This document shows, in pieces, positions 23,231 through 36,822 of a DNA stretch of 64,000 bases (its first letter is position 1; each line of letters starts with the position of its first letter). Position numbers and translations under genes: made by a program. Location of the stretch: positions 186,001-250,000 of the forward strand of contig VTPC01089973.1 of NCBI GenBank assembly GCA_011009095.1, given 5' to 3'. The notes under the pieces were generated by a model. The model was not told the DNA's origin. It saw only the letters and a list, made by a program, of their open reading frames with translations, and did not search any database. The DNA comes from Ignelater luminosus (taxonomy: Eukaryota > Arthropoda > Insecta > Coleoptera > Elateridae).

Positions 23231-25981
23231 ACTCCCCTGGTTCATCAGACTTTGATATTTTAGTGTAAAAATGGTTTCCCTTAGAGTTTTCTAACACAGT
23301 ATTCATAAATATTCGCAAAATACCAAACAACAAGCAATCGCCCAACTAGATTGCAGATGCTTTTGCGAATTTTCTCTTTATAAGAGATATGATGATGCAA
23401 TTGATTTCGGAAATCCCACTTGCATTAGAAGTCAGGGTACTGAAAGTAATCTTGTGTCAAACATCAACTTCAAAATTTGCTATTTATGATAAATTGTTTC
23501 AAAACTTTCGAGACATAACACTGTTAATCACCTAGTGTACTTTCTTTGTCAATCTTGACAAATATTTGTCGAAATTTGCCACCCGTGTGCTGCGCACACC
23601 CTGTACACGCACTTGGAACGGTTTTAGCTTTGCGAACTCGCGGTATTGCAATATGCTATAACATTCTTACGACTAACGACAGTCTCTTCCCTTCTCTTAT
23701 TGTTGAAACAAACAGAAGATCGTAAAACACAGAAAAGCTTAATAAGAATAATCAGTCCTGGGGTTTGTTAATCCCACAAAAATTGTTTAACTTTAAATTT
23801 CCTCAGTTTTAAATTGTTTTAGATTTTAAATAATGTTATTTAAAAAAAGGTCTGGAAAGATATCTTACACTGTACTGCTAAAATAATGAACAACAATATT
23901 GATAATTTCTTAAACTATCAACCTACTAATTAGGGAGAAAGACGTAGTTACAACCTTTGACGAGAAAAATCCTTACAAATAAGTGTTGTACGTATACTTT
24001 CACACAAAAGCGTTTGTCTGCATTTTTGCGACTTGATAATATACAGGGTGTAAATAAATAACACCGACAAACTGCTACAGTAAATTTCTAGTCACTATAA
24101 GTATTTCTTATCATCGAAACATAGGCGTTTTTCAAGACATATCCAAGATGTCAAGTCAACATGGCATTTAAACTCACGATTTTAATGCCCGCGTTTAACA
24201 TTTAAAAGTATCCTATTCATAACTTATATTCGCCACAAGATCTGACAGAATCGTAGATAAAAGTTTTCCAAGGACATTTCGAATAGTGACAACTTGAATT
24301 AAGATATTGTTAAAGCCACCTTTCAGTATTAATATTATTCACCAAATAATAGTTTGTACAATGTTAGTATATTAAGAATTATTAATGCTACGTTCAATAG
24401 CTAACACTACCTTGAACACTTTATTTAGAATAAAATAGCTGTCTATTTTAAGAACAATAAATGAAACACCTCACAATGGTTATGAAACCTGATGTTTTCA
24501 AACAGAAGCTTGAAAGTCTTTTATTTCGTCTACAAGTTAAACGAAAGCGATTGTTTTGAAATTGAGATTTCTCAGTGCGTTGTTTTTAAAGTGGAATTGT
24601 TTACCGAGTCTTAATGAAAAATCTTAAAACAATTCAATGCTGTCTAGACACCTAAACAGCTAAAACTAACATACTCTAAGTTTTCTGAGAAAGGTTTAAA
24701 TAGTGATGATAATTATTTTATTATTATTTTTATTAGCTGCAACTATACTTTCAACAATTTGTTGATGATACGTATCTGAGCTTGCTAAATGTAAAAACCG
24801 CCAAGCCCAAAAAGTAAAGAATTCAGTTTTGCGTGTCATCACACTTTATACATATAGAAAGAAGGTTATAAGTCATTTTGCGCTATTCCGCCATATTTGA
24901 AGCTCCGACCTTGACAAAATGATGACTTAACCTTCCCTCTACTTTAATCTTAATTGGGATTCTCGTAATTTTTATTATGTTTAATTTGATTGTTGAGCCT
25001 ATCAGATTCAAAAGCCACTATATACTCCCACAAATGAGTAATCAAGCCCCTAAGTTCAGGTTAGTTTGACTGCAAATCGGTTTTCGCCATTTACTAAAAA
25101 TGACTTATATGTAACTAAGCGGTTCTTATATCTAATAGGCTCCATATGTTCCCACAACTTGCCATTAAAATAGTGGTAAAATGGAAAAAAGTATTACGTT
25201 AATTCTTTAGTTTGTATTAGACGTGCCCTTTTTAATTACTAAAACCTTCTGCTCTTTTCCTAATCAAGATTAGATGATAGACAGACTACTTACTCTCAGT
25301 TTTACAGAAGAGTTAAAATAATATTTATGATAGTCTATCAAATTCGTCCCTAAATCACTCTTTTCAAACCCATTCACAAAATATATGGAGGCTTTTCTGT
25401 AGATTATTCAATAAGATAGAAACATAAAAGAAATTAAGTGATATTTCGGTAAGTACTTGATCACTGGCTGGTTGGCTTGTTTTACGGTATTTCATAGGCA
25501 AAGGTAAGGAAGTTGTTTTGAATTAATGGAAGTAAAATCTAATTAATTTATAAAGAAAATCTAATGGATTTCCAACCACCTTACAAAATAGAAGAATTAC
25601 CATTTTCAAGTAAATAGTGAACACATATAATGTCACCATTGATCAGCAGTTGATCTTATCTCGTCAGGCAGCCCTGCCGGCTCTACTGATCACCTCATCC
25701 TGAGTGTAATGTTGCAAGACATGCGTAACTGTAAGGCATACATTCTGCTTTTGAGTCTCCCTTTCCGATTGCGCCAGTACAAAGCTTTATCTCTAGGTTT
25801 GTTTTCTTTTGCCTTTATATCAAAACCCTACATCAGGTGGTAGGCAATTAAAAATTGTTAAGGGCAAGGTCGGAGCTTTCAGGCTGTGTTATGGGCCACA
25901 AGATGCTTTGTATAGTTTTTTTTATAGTATTTTAATTTATATTCATCAGAATCATTCGAGTTTAGGTGTTCATATTTTTTT
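23231..25981. other. No gene recognised
   Basis: AT-rich DNA without open frames of note. At 24043 the sequence reads cagggtgtaaataaataaca, the style of a terminal sequence of some insect DNA elements, but no inverted partner was found. A 57-codon frame at 25809-25979 runs into the N gap and may or may not be part of the piggyBac region beyond it. Confidence 0.4.
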
Positions 25982-26381
25982 NNNNNNNNNNNNNNNNNNN
26001 NNNNNNNNNNNNNNNNNNNNNNNNNNNNNNNNNNNNNNNNNNNNNNNNNNNNNNNNNNNNNNNNNNNNNNNNNNNNNNNNNNNNNNNNNNNNNNNNNNNN
26101 NNNNNNNNNNNNNNNNNNNNNNNNNNNNNNNNNNNNNNNNNNNNNNNNNNNNNNNNNNNNNNNNNNNNNNNNNNNNNNNNNNNNNNNNNNNNNNNNNNNN
26201 NNNNNNNNNNNNNNNNNNNNNNNNNNNNNNNNNNNNNNNNNNNNNNNNNNNNNNNNNNNNNNNNNNNNNNNNNNNNNNNNNNNNNNNNNNNNNNNNNNNN
26301 NNNNNNNNNNNNNNNNNNNNNNNNNNNNNNNNNNNNNNNNNNNNNNNNNNNNNNNNNNNNNNNNNNNNNNNNNNNNNNNNN
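25982..26381. other. Assembly gap, 400 N
   Basis: Exactly 400 ambiguous bases. It hides the N-terminal part of the piggyBac transposase that resumes at 26382. The identical size of the second gap suggests a fixed placeholder length, so the real distance is unknown. Confidence 0.98.
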
Positions 26382-27551
26382 AAAAAGTTTATAGAGACAA
26401 CTAAAGAAGAGGTAGAGGTATTCATTGAGTTCTCTCTTTTAAGAGCACAGTCAGAAGTCCTAACACTGAAAAAGTCGTTTTCTTTCGATCCACTATATTA
26501 TTAGCCAGTTTTTGTTGCAGACATGTCTGGTAGACGATATGAAATATTATTTTGTTGTTTTAACTGTACAACTGATCGAGACAGTAAAGACAGCCTTAGC
26601 AAAGTTCATCCGTTGTTGGATAGGTTGTTGCAGATTTTTCGGGAAACGTATTACCCGGGTGAGCATTTATCTTTTGATGAGTATTGCTGCTTCATCATGG
26701 AAGTCTCAGCTTTCGCCAATAAATATATAAAAAATAAGAAGACAAAATACAGCATCAAGTTCTATGAACTGAGTGTATTGAACAATGAAGTTTACAAGGG
26801 GAAACGAAAGGAAAATACAGCTTTTGCGAAGATTAATGGCCTGGTTTTAAGACCGATGAGTCCTTACTTTGATAAAGGGCACCACTTGGTGCAGGATGAT
26901 TATTGCAGTAGCCTGCCCTTATCAAACATTCTATTAGATCATAAAACAAATTCCATCGGCACTTTGCGTTCAAATCAGAAGAGTAATCCAAAACCGGTAA
27001 CCACCAAAAAGCTTGCAAAAAGTGAACATATTTGGAAGCGTAATAGAAAAGTCTACGTGACGAGATGGCAAGATAGGAGGGACGTGTTATGCGTAACTAC
27101 AAGGTATCACCCTCAGATTGTCGATGTTTCAAATAGATACGGCCAGAAGAAACAGAAACCGATAGAATTCGCGGAATACAATAAGTATATGTCAGGTATA
27201 GATCGATTCGATCAATTCATTTCTTACTATTCATGCTCTCGAAAATCAATAAGATGGTACAAGGAGGTGATGTTCCATTTATTGAATGAAGCGGTCGTAA
27301 GTTCCTATATTAGGAGCTCGCCAAAGACCTACCGCTACTGTTGTATTATCTTTAACCGAGACAGCCAAATGACCGCCATTTCTTGAAACAAATTCCTGTG
27401 CCAGATAACTGCAAATGTAAGAGCTATTTCCTCGCTGTAGATGGTGCTCCAAAAAATGGCAAAAAAACTAACCCTTTTTGGAGATGTAATAATTACTCAA
27501 ATAACCCACTTTTATGTGTAGGAAAATGCTTTAAAAATCTTTATAGTGAAT
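26382..27551 (+). pseudogene. piggyBac-type transposase pseudogene (partial)
   Basis: Intact relatives cut and paste elements at TTAA sites. Coding sequence emerges from the gap in frame (KFIETTKEEVEVFIEFSLL) and meets one in-frame TAG at 26502-26504, after which 287 codons are open (26523-27386). Family marks in order: MSGRRYEILF; YYPGEHLSFDEYCCF with the first catalytic Asp; KTKYSIKFYELS; HHLVQDDYCSSLPLSN with the second; and EYNKYMSGIDRFDQF with the third, followed by SIRWYKEVMFHLLNEA. A frameshift shortly before 27386 moves the tail to another frame, where NDRHFLKQIPVPDNCKCK, then PFWRCNNYSNNPLLCVGKCF, form the C-terminal Cys-rich zinc-binding domain, ending at 27551. So all three Asp positions and the finger survive, but one stop and one frameshift disable the gene. 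Inverted ends were not found. Confidence 0.9.
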
Positions 27552-30500
27552 AGAGAATCTGTTTTTGTGTGTATAGATATTTAGAATAAATGTGTATTCA
27601 AGTTACATTTTGTTTTATTGCCAAGATAGCATAAAATAACCTTAACTGCATTTGCAGACGTGTCGCATTGAACAGAGAATTTTATAAAGGTTTAGTAGCA
27701 ACTCCCAAAATATGAAAGTGTGTCAATCCCTTACAACAATATAAAAGTGTGCCATGGAAAATCTACTTATCAAAAGACTTAACCAGGACTATAAGTGAAG
27801 CTTAACTAGCTTTCTTCTTTCCAACTCTAACAGAAGACTTAAATGTTGTCCGTAAATCAGTAGAACTAAGATTCTATGTAAAGCTGTTCTCATCGTAATC
27901 TATCAGAAATCCAAACAAGTAGTATCCTAGAGAATATAGTGTACCTTCTACATGTTTGTTTTTAGGATGGAATTATCATATTTAAACTTCATAGTGACAA
28001 TCTTAGGTTATGCTAAAGATCCAGCATACTTTCGTTACATTCGCAGCAATAACTAGCTATAAAATACATATGCAGAATTCAGAGCAGCATAAATATAAGA
28101 ATAAGCTCAAAATGTAGTTTTAGTTTAAATATTTACCGATTACTTACTTTTTCACTTGCTAAATCCGTAGGTTAAGGTTATTCTGGGCCACCGGAACATA
28201 CACTAGCATGTCTGTGAGATACGGTTTCACGAACTGCTCCTGTATCCATAGAAGGAAATCGTTAAAAGGAATCCTTTTTCTCTTGTTTCTTCATAAGTAA
28301 ATTGATAAGATTCTGTATATCTGTATTATTACCAAAACTGTTCCAAAATATAACAAAATTACTATTGCTGGAGACTAATGTACAATTATTTATTTCAGGA
28401 GTAAGAATTGTTTATGGTAGTTTACTCTTTTAGGTTAGAGACATTCTACAAACCATCACATGTACCACGGTCGCTCCAGATGCCATGTGGAACGGTGTTT
28501 TACGCCGTTCAAGATATTTACTATCCCAACTGGTCTCGTTCCACCACTGACATTTATCACCAAGTGATGAGCAGAACTCCATTCATACTACATCAAAAGA
28601 CCTCAGTGTACGCAAATATTTCCAGTTGACTAGTGTCATGTGTCATCCATCACCACTGGGTCCAATTTCTCACTCTGATTGGAATTATGAGGCCTCCGGT
28701 ACTGTGAGTTGGTCCCGCAATCTTTCTCATCAATACTTTGTCCAGATGTCCGACTGCACTGTCTGAAATATTGTTCAGGTCTAAGGGTCTAGGCTGCCAC
28801 CACCTACTTTGCTGACCTACCAATCTGCGCCTTCGACTATTTTACATTATCAGCCGGCGATCGATTGCCGAGAGAGAAGCCCGCTCCCGTCCACTTGTGG
28901 TTCTCCACTTTATCATAAAATTTTCTTCCACTGATTGAAGAAATGAGGATTCTTTAACATCCTAGCCACCTCTGGTCGCTAAATGTCAATCTATACATCA
29001 AACTTCATATTGCATCAAGCATTTTCTAATATTAGGTTTGAAACTAAATGTATAAAAAGTAAGTTTTGTAACATTTCTTGGATTTTCCTCCCCCTTTCTA
29101 CTCTGATTTTGCTTCTCTTACGACTTACGAACTTCTTCAATGAACTGATTAAAAAAACAGTCTTGACTACATTGAGTTTACAACACTTGTTGGCGAAAGA
29201 TTGTCCAGTCCAGCTTTATGCGTCATTTAATACCAATAATTTGGTATAAATCTGATCTGTTATGTGGATTCAATCGATTCATACTTAACATAGCTGAGTA
29301 ATTACAAAAACGTTACAAAATACGATACAAAGAATTGAGCTTTTGTTGAAAAGAAGGGATAGTGACCTCAGGTATTCAATATAGGTAACATCATGATTCT
29401 GCTGTGGTACTATAAAGTCATAAGGCGTGAAAAGCTTAAATCTTATAACATTTTAACTGTACCTCGTATAAATTACGTGAACAATATCTGCTACATTTAG
29501 CCTAACAAAAACTAGGTAATTTAAATGCTATAAGTTCCAAAAAATACACAACTTTTTAAAAAATAATTAAAACTAATTTAAAAGTTTCTATCAATTCTGT
29601 CGAAAGAGATATTTGTGGAAATTACAACCTTCTTGAATAAGACGAGTAAAACATTGGGGTTCATTAAACGACGAATTGAAATTTGGGGTATCTAATTGAT
29701 TGAATATCTACATTTTAATAATTACAAAGTTTACAAATAAAACACAAATGCATAATGAAATAACTACTTTTAGACAGCGTCAATAATTCAAAAATGCCAT
29801 CATAAGGTAGCGTAGTAACGTTCATTTTGAGGGCATGTAACTTTATTGTCGGAATAACATTACGCCTACAGCTTGAGAACTTCTGAAATTACACCACGTT
29901 TTTATTCTTTAAATAAATATTCAAAATCTAGAACAAACTGCTCATTAATATACATATTGCATGATCGGTGATGACAACGTAAAGCCTAAAGCTAGACATT
30001 CATGCGACCAAATCAAGAATTAAATTACCCCTCATGTCTCATCTTTGACATTTAATCACATTTGAATGCAAAACAAAACCGTAAGATTGGACTATTATTA
30101 GAAATTTATTTATTACAATAATTTCGAAACAAGTTTGGTATGAAATGCAGACACGTAACTTTGTATGTTGTTTCCACTTAGGATCCGTTTTATTTCCTCC
30201 ATCGCCCTCTTTTCATCGTTTTTTATTAATTAAACTTCCCAGTATATATAAATTTGAAGATCGTTGAAGTCGTTCCGAGTAAATTAATTAAAAGATGTTT
30301 TGGTGGCTACATAATTTACGCTTGCTTTATTAAAATTTATATCAGAAGTACTTAATAACGCAGAAAGGCAGATTTAACTAAAATTTGCATCTACAACTAC
30401 GTGACATGCAAATGCAAACGTCAAATATAATTTTCTCAGTTAAAAACTGCTTTATACAGTAATATTCGTGCCTAACGGTGACAGTTTTTTAGAGAAACTT

Positions 30501-31458
30501 CAAAATCCGCTTATGAAAATTTAAACAATTCTCAACAGTAGCAGCTATTGGTGGCTTTCAGTTTTCTATTTCACTCTTGGAATAAATTCTCCCTCGATCT
30601 TCTATTAATTTAAAGGTTTCAATATTCGTGAATTCTGATATAACATTAAAAAGCAAATAACTCTAAGGACAATTGCGTGCTAAGGTGTACCAACTTAAAT
30701 ATTTTAATACCCTAATATCTATAACTAAAATAGGGGATGTCTCTTATCAACTGTATTAATCGGGAATCATTTATATACATAAGACATCAGCAGGTTTTGT
30801 GATTAGAGCTATATTTTATTTTAGTAGCTCTGGGGCAATTTACATCGACTTAACAGGTATAGAGTAATACACGCTGGAGACATGACAGTATCTTAAAAGC
30901 TTTGCGTTGGATCAAAAAACTGCAAAACTTATCCAAAAAAAATCCTAGCAATCAGGAAAGAAATTCATAGGTAAACTCATTTCAATTTCAACAAGGTGAT
31001 TTTAACGAAATTTTTCACACATCTTTCACAAAAGAATATTTAAATTCTCACTTTAGAAAATGTGGCAAAAACTAAAAAGAACAGAATTTCAATTTTGTAA
31101 CATGACATTCACCTTCTAGTAAATAAAATCCCAAGTTTGCTCAACCCATATTTACCCCGAAGTAAGATTAATATAACTCATAAGGGTACCCTACAACATT
31201 AAAAAATTGAAGTTGATACAATCACAGGTTTGCAAAAAATTAGAAAAGAAATAACAACTAAGGTATTTATTAAAGATTAAAGTGGTGGTAATAGACACAC
31301 ATGAAAGAAGACCGACAAATGCCTGCTTATTACCAAAAGAGCTTCTTATTTTTATCACAAACGGTAGTTATAGATGGTCTCTAGGTTTAGGATCTAGGTG
31401 CCATCAGTAAATCAGTAAAAACTGAGCTCAGAGATTATTTCAGCCAGCTAATAAAAAT
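27552..31458. other. No gene recognised
   Basis: AT-rich DNA about 3.9 kb long. Frames at 28408-28629 and 28983-29249 on the plus strand have no known motif. The stretch 28640-28980 is less AT-rich than its surroundings and could be a non-coding repeat, but I found no inverted ends. The rest shows nothing I can support. Confidence 0.4.
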
Positions 31459-33122
31459 AGGGGAGAGTGGATCACAGCGAGATACGGTTCACAATGAGAC
31501 AAGCCCACTATTTAAATTTCCCGCCTACAAAAACGTCTTAAACAAAGTACAAATTATCTACACACTTCTGCATGTTCAGAAGGAGTTTGGCGGTAATTAT
31601 GCAATTAATAAATTTTTGGGATGAAAAGATATATAGGTATTTCGAATGGTAAGTAGTAACTTTTCATATAAAACTAGGTGTGAAATTATTCAAATTGTCC
31701 TTGCATCTTTAACTTTTAATTTGTTGAATATTTGCGTATCAGTATGTTATAATTAACCTATAAAATCAAGTGTGTTATAAAATGTTTAAAAAGTTTAAGT
31801 AGACTTATGGCGTTCAATAAATACGACGTCCAAATCTTTTTTAATAATTTTTGGCAAGTGTTAGAAAGACACCCAAAACTGATTGATGCATCAAGAATAG
31901 TTAACCTTGATGAAACCAGTACAACAACGGTTGAGAAACCGACAAAAGTAATAGCTGAAAAAGGTGTTAAGCAAGTAAACCATTGCACAAGTGGGAAGAG
32001 GGAGTATTGGTGACGACCTGCGCCATTATTTCTGCTGCTGGTAAACTAACTCTATCTACCTATACCTCTTAAAAAAGCAGGAAATTATCTTTTCAATGAC
32101 ACAGTTTTTACAGTGGCTGACTTTATAAGGTCTGCTCTTAGTGATCGACAACCAATGGAACAACAACCTTCTACAAGTCATTTATACGAGTGTGTTCAGA
32201 AATCACAAATCAGCACGCTGCATTCTGAAACAATTTCTGATGAACATGAAGTAAGTAGTAAGAGTCATGCAAATATTAGGATCACTCGCTAGAATTTATC
32301 AAAGCATTACCTAAAGCACCACCCAGAAAAAAAAATCGCAAACCCAGGCGAAAAGGTCGTACTACAAATATTATTCCTACTACAGAAAAAGAAGCACTAA
32401 TTGAAAAAACACGAGGATAAATTAGTCAACAAACCAAAATTAATTTAAAAGGATTAGCTTCTTGCTCCACTGATAATGATACAATATTTCAAATAACACA
32501 AAAACGCAAGATTAAAGAAATTAGTAATAAAAGTAGCACCAAATTATATAATGAAGAGAATTTACTGGACTCATCCTCAGATGATGATTGGGTACCAGAG
32601 GAACATGTCGATGTAGACTATTTAAAAACTGGTGTCAAAGAAGACTTTGTGTTGGTTAAGTTCCCTAACAATGTGTTTTATGTCGGTCAGTCATTATCTA
32701 CTAGTGATGGCAATAACGACCATGAAATTTCATACATGAAAAAGTCAGAAAAACTAGGTGGCTGCTTTATATTTCCAAATATTTCCAATATACATTTAGT
32801 AAACAGCAATGATATCATATTTGTTTTACCCAAGCCTGTTCACGTTAATAATTCCAAAAGACTATCACATTATTTTAAGTTTGGCATTTTTTTAGAACAT
32901 ATAATGTACGTTGAGTTACCCTGTGTCTCACTGTGTACTACGTGTAGCCAATTATAGCAATAGTTTGTTTTCTATTAAAGCAGTATCTCTTTGATTTGTT
33001 TACTTATTGAACGGTATGTATTAATACACTAAATAATGTATTTAATTATGCTGATTTCATCAGAAAATAATTAGAAATAAAATATTTAATTTTTTTGTTT
33101 CACTGTGGTCCACTCTCCCCTA
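31459..33122 (+). mobile_element. pogo/Tigger-like element with paired ends and internal deletion
   Basis: The ends match as inverted repeats: GGGGAGAGTGGATCACAGCG at 31461 and, on the other strand, GGGGAGAGTGGACCACAGTG ending at 33120. Both are flanked by TA (31459-31460, 33121-33122). Inside, a 68-codon frame at 31807-32013 has ERHPKLIDASRIVNLDETS, with the first catalytic Asp, and TTTVEKPTKVIAEKGVKQV. A shift then leads to LVTTCAIISAAGKLTLS (about 32005-32065). The sequence next jumps to LFNDTVFTVADFIRSALSDR (32085-32145), so most of the catalytic core is deleted. A Ser/Lys-rich linker follows. Frame 32649-32957 (preceded by DDDWVPEEHVDVDYLKTGV) encodes a C-terminal domain (LVKFPNNVFYVGQSL, then YMKKSEKLGGCFIF). 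This domain is found after many insect pogo transposases in place of the zinc finger of its neighbours. Total 1664 bp with TA; non-autonomous. Confidence 0.88.
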
Positions 33123-35599
33123 CATATTTCTAAAAGTAATAGTCAATTGAAGTTGCTTATCCTCAAATAGCTAAAAACGGAAATGTAGAGGAACGGCAAC
33201 AAGACAGAATTTAGAATTATATATATTAAGGGTTATTCAACTTTAGACTGCCTTTATCACGTTTGTTTAATGATCCTGGCGGAAAAGAAAAGAAACTTGT
33301 CCAAGCCAGATCAAAGTCATCATGAATGGGAAGTAATTCGGTCATATAAGAAATTAAGTACAAAATAAAAGAAATATTGTTTTTGAGCAACAAAAGCTTT
33401 TTTTTTCGGGTATGTGCAAAGGATAGTGCGATAGTCTTTTGTAGAAAAGGAAGTTTTTGATCGTGCCTCACACTATCTTAGTTTTAGAAAATGTCGTCTT
33501 AAGAGATTATACTAAATATGACAACCTTGCAATTGTATTACTTTAATCCTAGAAATCTGTTTGGTAAAGAGTTATTATGCAATCGCCGAACAAATGTGTT
33601 GTGTAAAAGTAAACATAAAAAAAGTGCGTCTGTATCAAAGAAAGTTGGAAAGCACTGCTGTAAAGTCACAGATAGAAGATAGTCAAGAAAGAATCAAGTG
33701 AGACACGATGTAGCAGCGTAAAGGAACTGTTGGATGTAATGTTGAAATTATTATTCATAGTAAAGCATGAGAAACCAAGAAAAAGGAAGAGAAGATTTCA
33801 AAGCAACAGAAGCAAAAGAAAGAGGGATCAAAACAGTGTAATTGATGCTTTAGTGAGTAAAAAAAAATAAATAAAGCCATAAAGAGCAACAGAATAGAAA
33901 GAAAGACAACACGGAGTAAGAAGACGTAAATAAGATAAAAACAAAGAAAGTGTAGAAGATATAACAGCAGGAGAAAGAGAAAGATGAGAAAACAAAGGAA
34001 GGGAGATAGAAAACAGATGTACCTATGACATGGCAATGTAAGCAAATCGTTATACCTAGGTAGTAAATATCAATTTTAACCAAAGGCTCTAGAAGGATGC
34101 TTTAATGTATGTAAAATATGCGTGTAAGATCTCATGTGATTTTCTAGTTTAGTTATTTTATGACTATGTTCGTAACGCGCCCTATACTGTATACTGAGAA
34201 GAAATATAAAGGGATAGGCGCATTTTGTATTGAGAAATCATTTGTATCAAACCTACAAAGAAGTCTAGTGACAATAAAAATAATCAGAGCAATAATCAAA
34301 CACGTGGATAAATGCCACAGTTTCGTGGCCATTTCAATATAATTTATTGTTTTAATTCAAGCAGTTGAATGGAAGGTTTATGGTATAGCAAGAAATTGCT
34401 GGTTTAAGATGGATTAAGGTGAACTAAATAGTATAAATACAAGTTAGTTATATTATGTTCTTTTGAATCACAGTAACTAAATATTTTGATCACTTTGTAT
34501 AGTAAGACCATCCACTTGAAACTTGAATAATACAAGGTGACGCAGAACTCACATCATCCAATATCTAATAATTTTAATTGTTCATTCATAAGTGAAACTG
34601 CTTACATATGAAATGACAGTTATATGCTGAAGGAATACAGTACGAATCTGTCCAAAACCTAAATGATTTTAGAGTTAGACAGCTGTAATGCTTAATGCAG
34701 GGTAATCAAGAATAGTGTATAAACGTGGTGGTAGTAGTTGCGGAAATGTTTTCCTGGACGTAAAAATGATATTTAAACAATTGCTTGTCAATTAATAAAC
34801 TTAGCGTATGAAGCATTTATAGTAGTGAATCAAACTGGCAATCAGTGATGAGCATGTAGTCTACGCATGTAAAATACACGATTGTCTGCGCATAGACAAT
34901 TAATGTAGACAACTTTTGATTTTCATATAGACAATATAAATAATCGCAGTTATTTCAATTATATTGCTGCAAATTAAGAAGAATGCACAAGAATATTGAA
35001 GGAACAAAAAGATTTACTTATTTTCTAAAGCATTACCGTACCTAATGTAATGAAAAGAAGCAATACATTAAAATAATTTACAAAGCACTTAAATAGGAAA
35101 ATACTTTATATTTTTTAAAAACTCCATGCCCATGTGTACCACTCTGCAAATGAATAAAAAGAAAAGTTGAAGTGAGTTTAGGTAACACTATTTTCCATTC
35201 TATTCCTCTTCGTCCGTCTCTAAATCGACTATTTCTTTTTCCTTATCAGCCAGGCGTAATGAGTAATATACATAGATACATTAACTTTTTGGACCTTTCA
35301 AATTTTAATTTATTTTTAATAGGTGTATGAATTTGGGCCCACTTGGAGAAGATCATTTCTAGTTGAGTTGGTATTAATAATAATCTTAAGGCCAACTGTG
35401 CTTTCGGACGAATTCTAGAATACTAACGGTTAGTTCACTATTTTATCATATAGGGTTTTGAAAATACCATTTTGTAATCTAAAGCTGTCAAAATCATTAA
35501 TTCCTTCTCGACAATGATTTTGAAGGAGAAATAGATTTATTTTGCTTTTTGGCTCTTTGTTTAATTTGTTATTGTCATAAATTGAAAGCAAATAATATG
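33123..35599. other. No gene recognised
   Basis: AT-rich. A minus-strand frame at 33226-33471 (81 codons) has no known motif. The purine-rich tract is listed separately. Nothing else is supported. Confidence 0.4.
33755..34020. repeat. Purine-rich low-complexity tract
   Basis: Over about 265 bases the plus strand is dominated by A and G (aagaaaaaggaagagaag, gaaagaaagacaacacgg, ggagaaagagaaagatgag) with few pyrimidines. It makes the minus strand look like a Phe/Leu/Ser-rich membrane protein, which I regard as an artefact. There is no single repeat unit. Confidence 0.6.
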
Positions 35600-36822
35600 T
35601 GCCATATCTTCTCGCATCTTAACTTCTGATTTAAATTTTTTCGTATTTTTCTGGAAGTTTTAAATTTAACCAATGGTCAGCTGCATCTACAATAAGACAC
35701 TTAGCTGCTTGACACGCATTAATTAATTCGCAAATTGAATTAAAAAGTTCTACATTTTCACTAACAATCTCGATAATTTCTTCATTAAATATAAGATGCA
35801 TAACGTTTTGCTTATTTTTTTTATCTTTGCTTTCGACGGCAACTAGTTTAATATACCGCAAGTTTTCTAGTAAAGGAAGTTATGAATCGCAATACGAATA
35901 CCATCGTGTAGCGCTAGGTAGTTTTAGTCTATAACCACCCATTTAAACGATTTTGGTTTTGAGCTCTACTTGCTTAAATTTTTTCAATATCTGTAACTTT
36001 GTCAAAACACCCTTTGTTTAAAACACTTTTAGCTAGCAAATCTCAGATATGACTGCTGCATGTATAATGCCAAACTGTGCATTTTAGCATTTTGCCCATT
36101 TTAATCATAACAGTAGCATTGTCTGATAGACAGATGTATCGTATCTTTCGTTGTCCAAGTCAGTTGATGAAATAACAATTCCTGATACCTTATCTGCATT
36201 TTCAGATTCACCAGATAAGTCCCATGCATTAAGAAATACTTGTTTTTCAATATTCACGTGTTTCATTAACAGAGAATTTATACAAATTGTCTAAAAAGTT
36301 TGTAGATAAAGTGTTTCTACTGGTAAACTTATCTAAATAAGCAGGGTATAATCTTTGTACGAAGTTTTTAAAATAAACTGATTCTACAGTTACAAGCGGA
36401 ATATTGCATTCAAACACAATAATTGCCAAAACATCATTCAATTCAGTCTCTTCATTTTCAGATAATGTATCCATAAATTTAGTGATAGATTGGCTTTTAT
36501 TAGTGGATTTAATTTCTGAGGTCTACTGTTGCAGCTTGTTTCTTTGGCATTCCAGCACCCAAAGATGATTGTTTTAGAAGAGAGTATAAATTGGTTGCTG
36601 TAGATGACAGTAGCGAAACATATGCTGAATGCGATCTACTTGTAGAGACTGAAGATGAGGGCGATGAGGCACTGAGTTCCTCAATATTTACATGTTTCAC
36701 ACTTAAAGATTCATTAGACATAACTTTCAGTTTCATGCTTTTCCAATTTTGTGACAAAGTGATTTCTTTAAAATTGCAGCTTTTGCCTTCATTTTTGTTA
36801 AGAAGCTCAACCTCGGACGATA

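Noticed and set aside
24043..24160. cagggtgtaaataaataaca as an element end
   Set aside because: The start is suggestive of a DNA element, but no inverted or direct partner was found in the following kilobases.
25809..26504. A 231-codon frame crossing the first gap
   Set aside because: Most of it is N. Only the part after 26381 matches piggyBac; the part before the gap cannot be joined.
33755..34083. Minus-strand hydrophobic frames resembling transmembrane proteins
   Set aside because: They come from the purine-rich tract on the plus strand; there are no other gene features.
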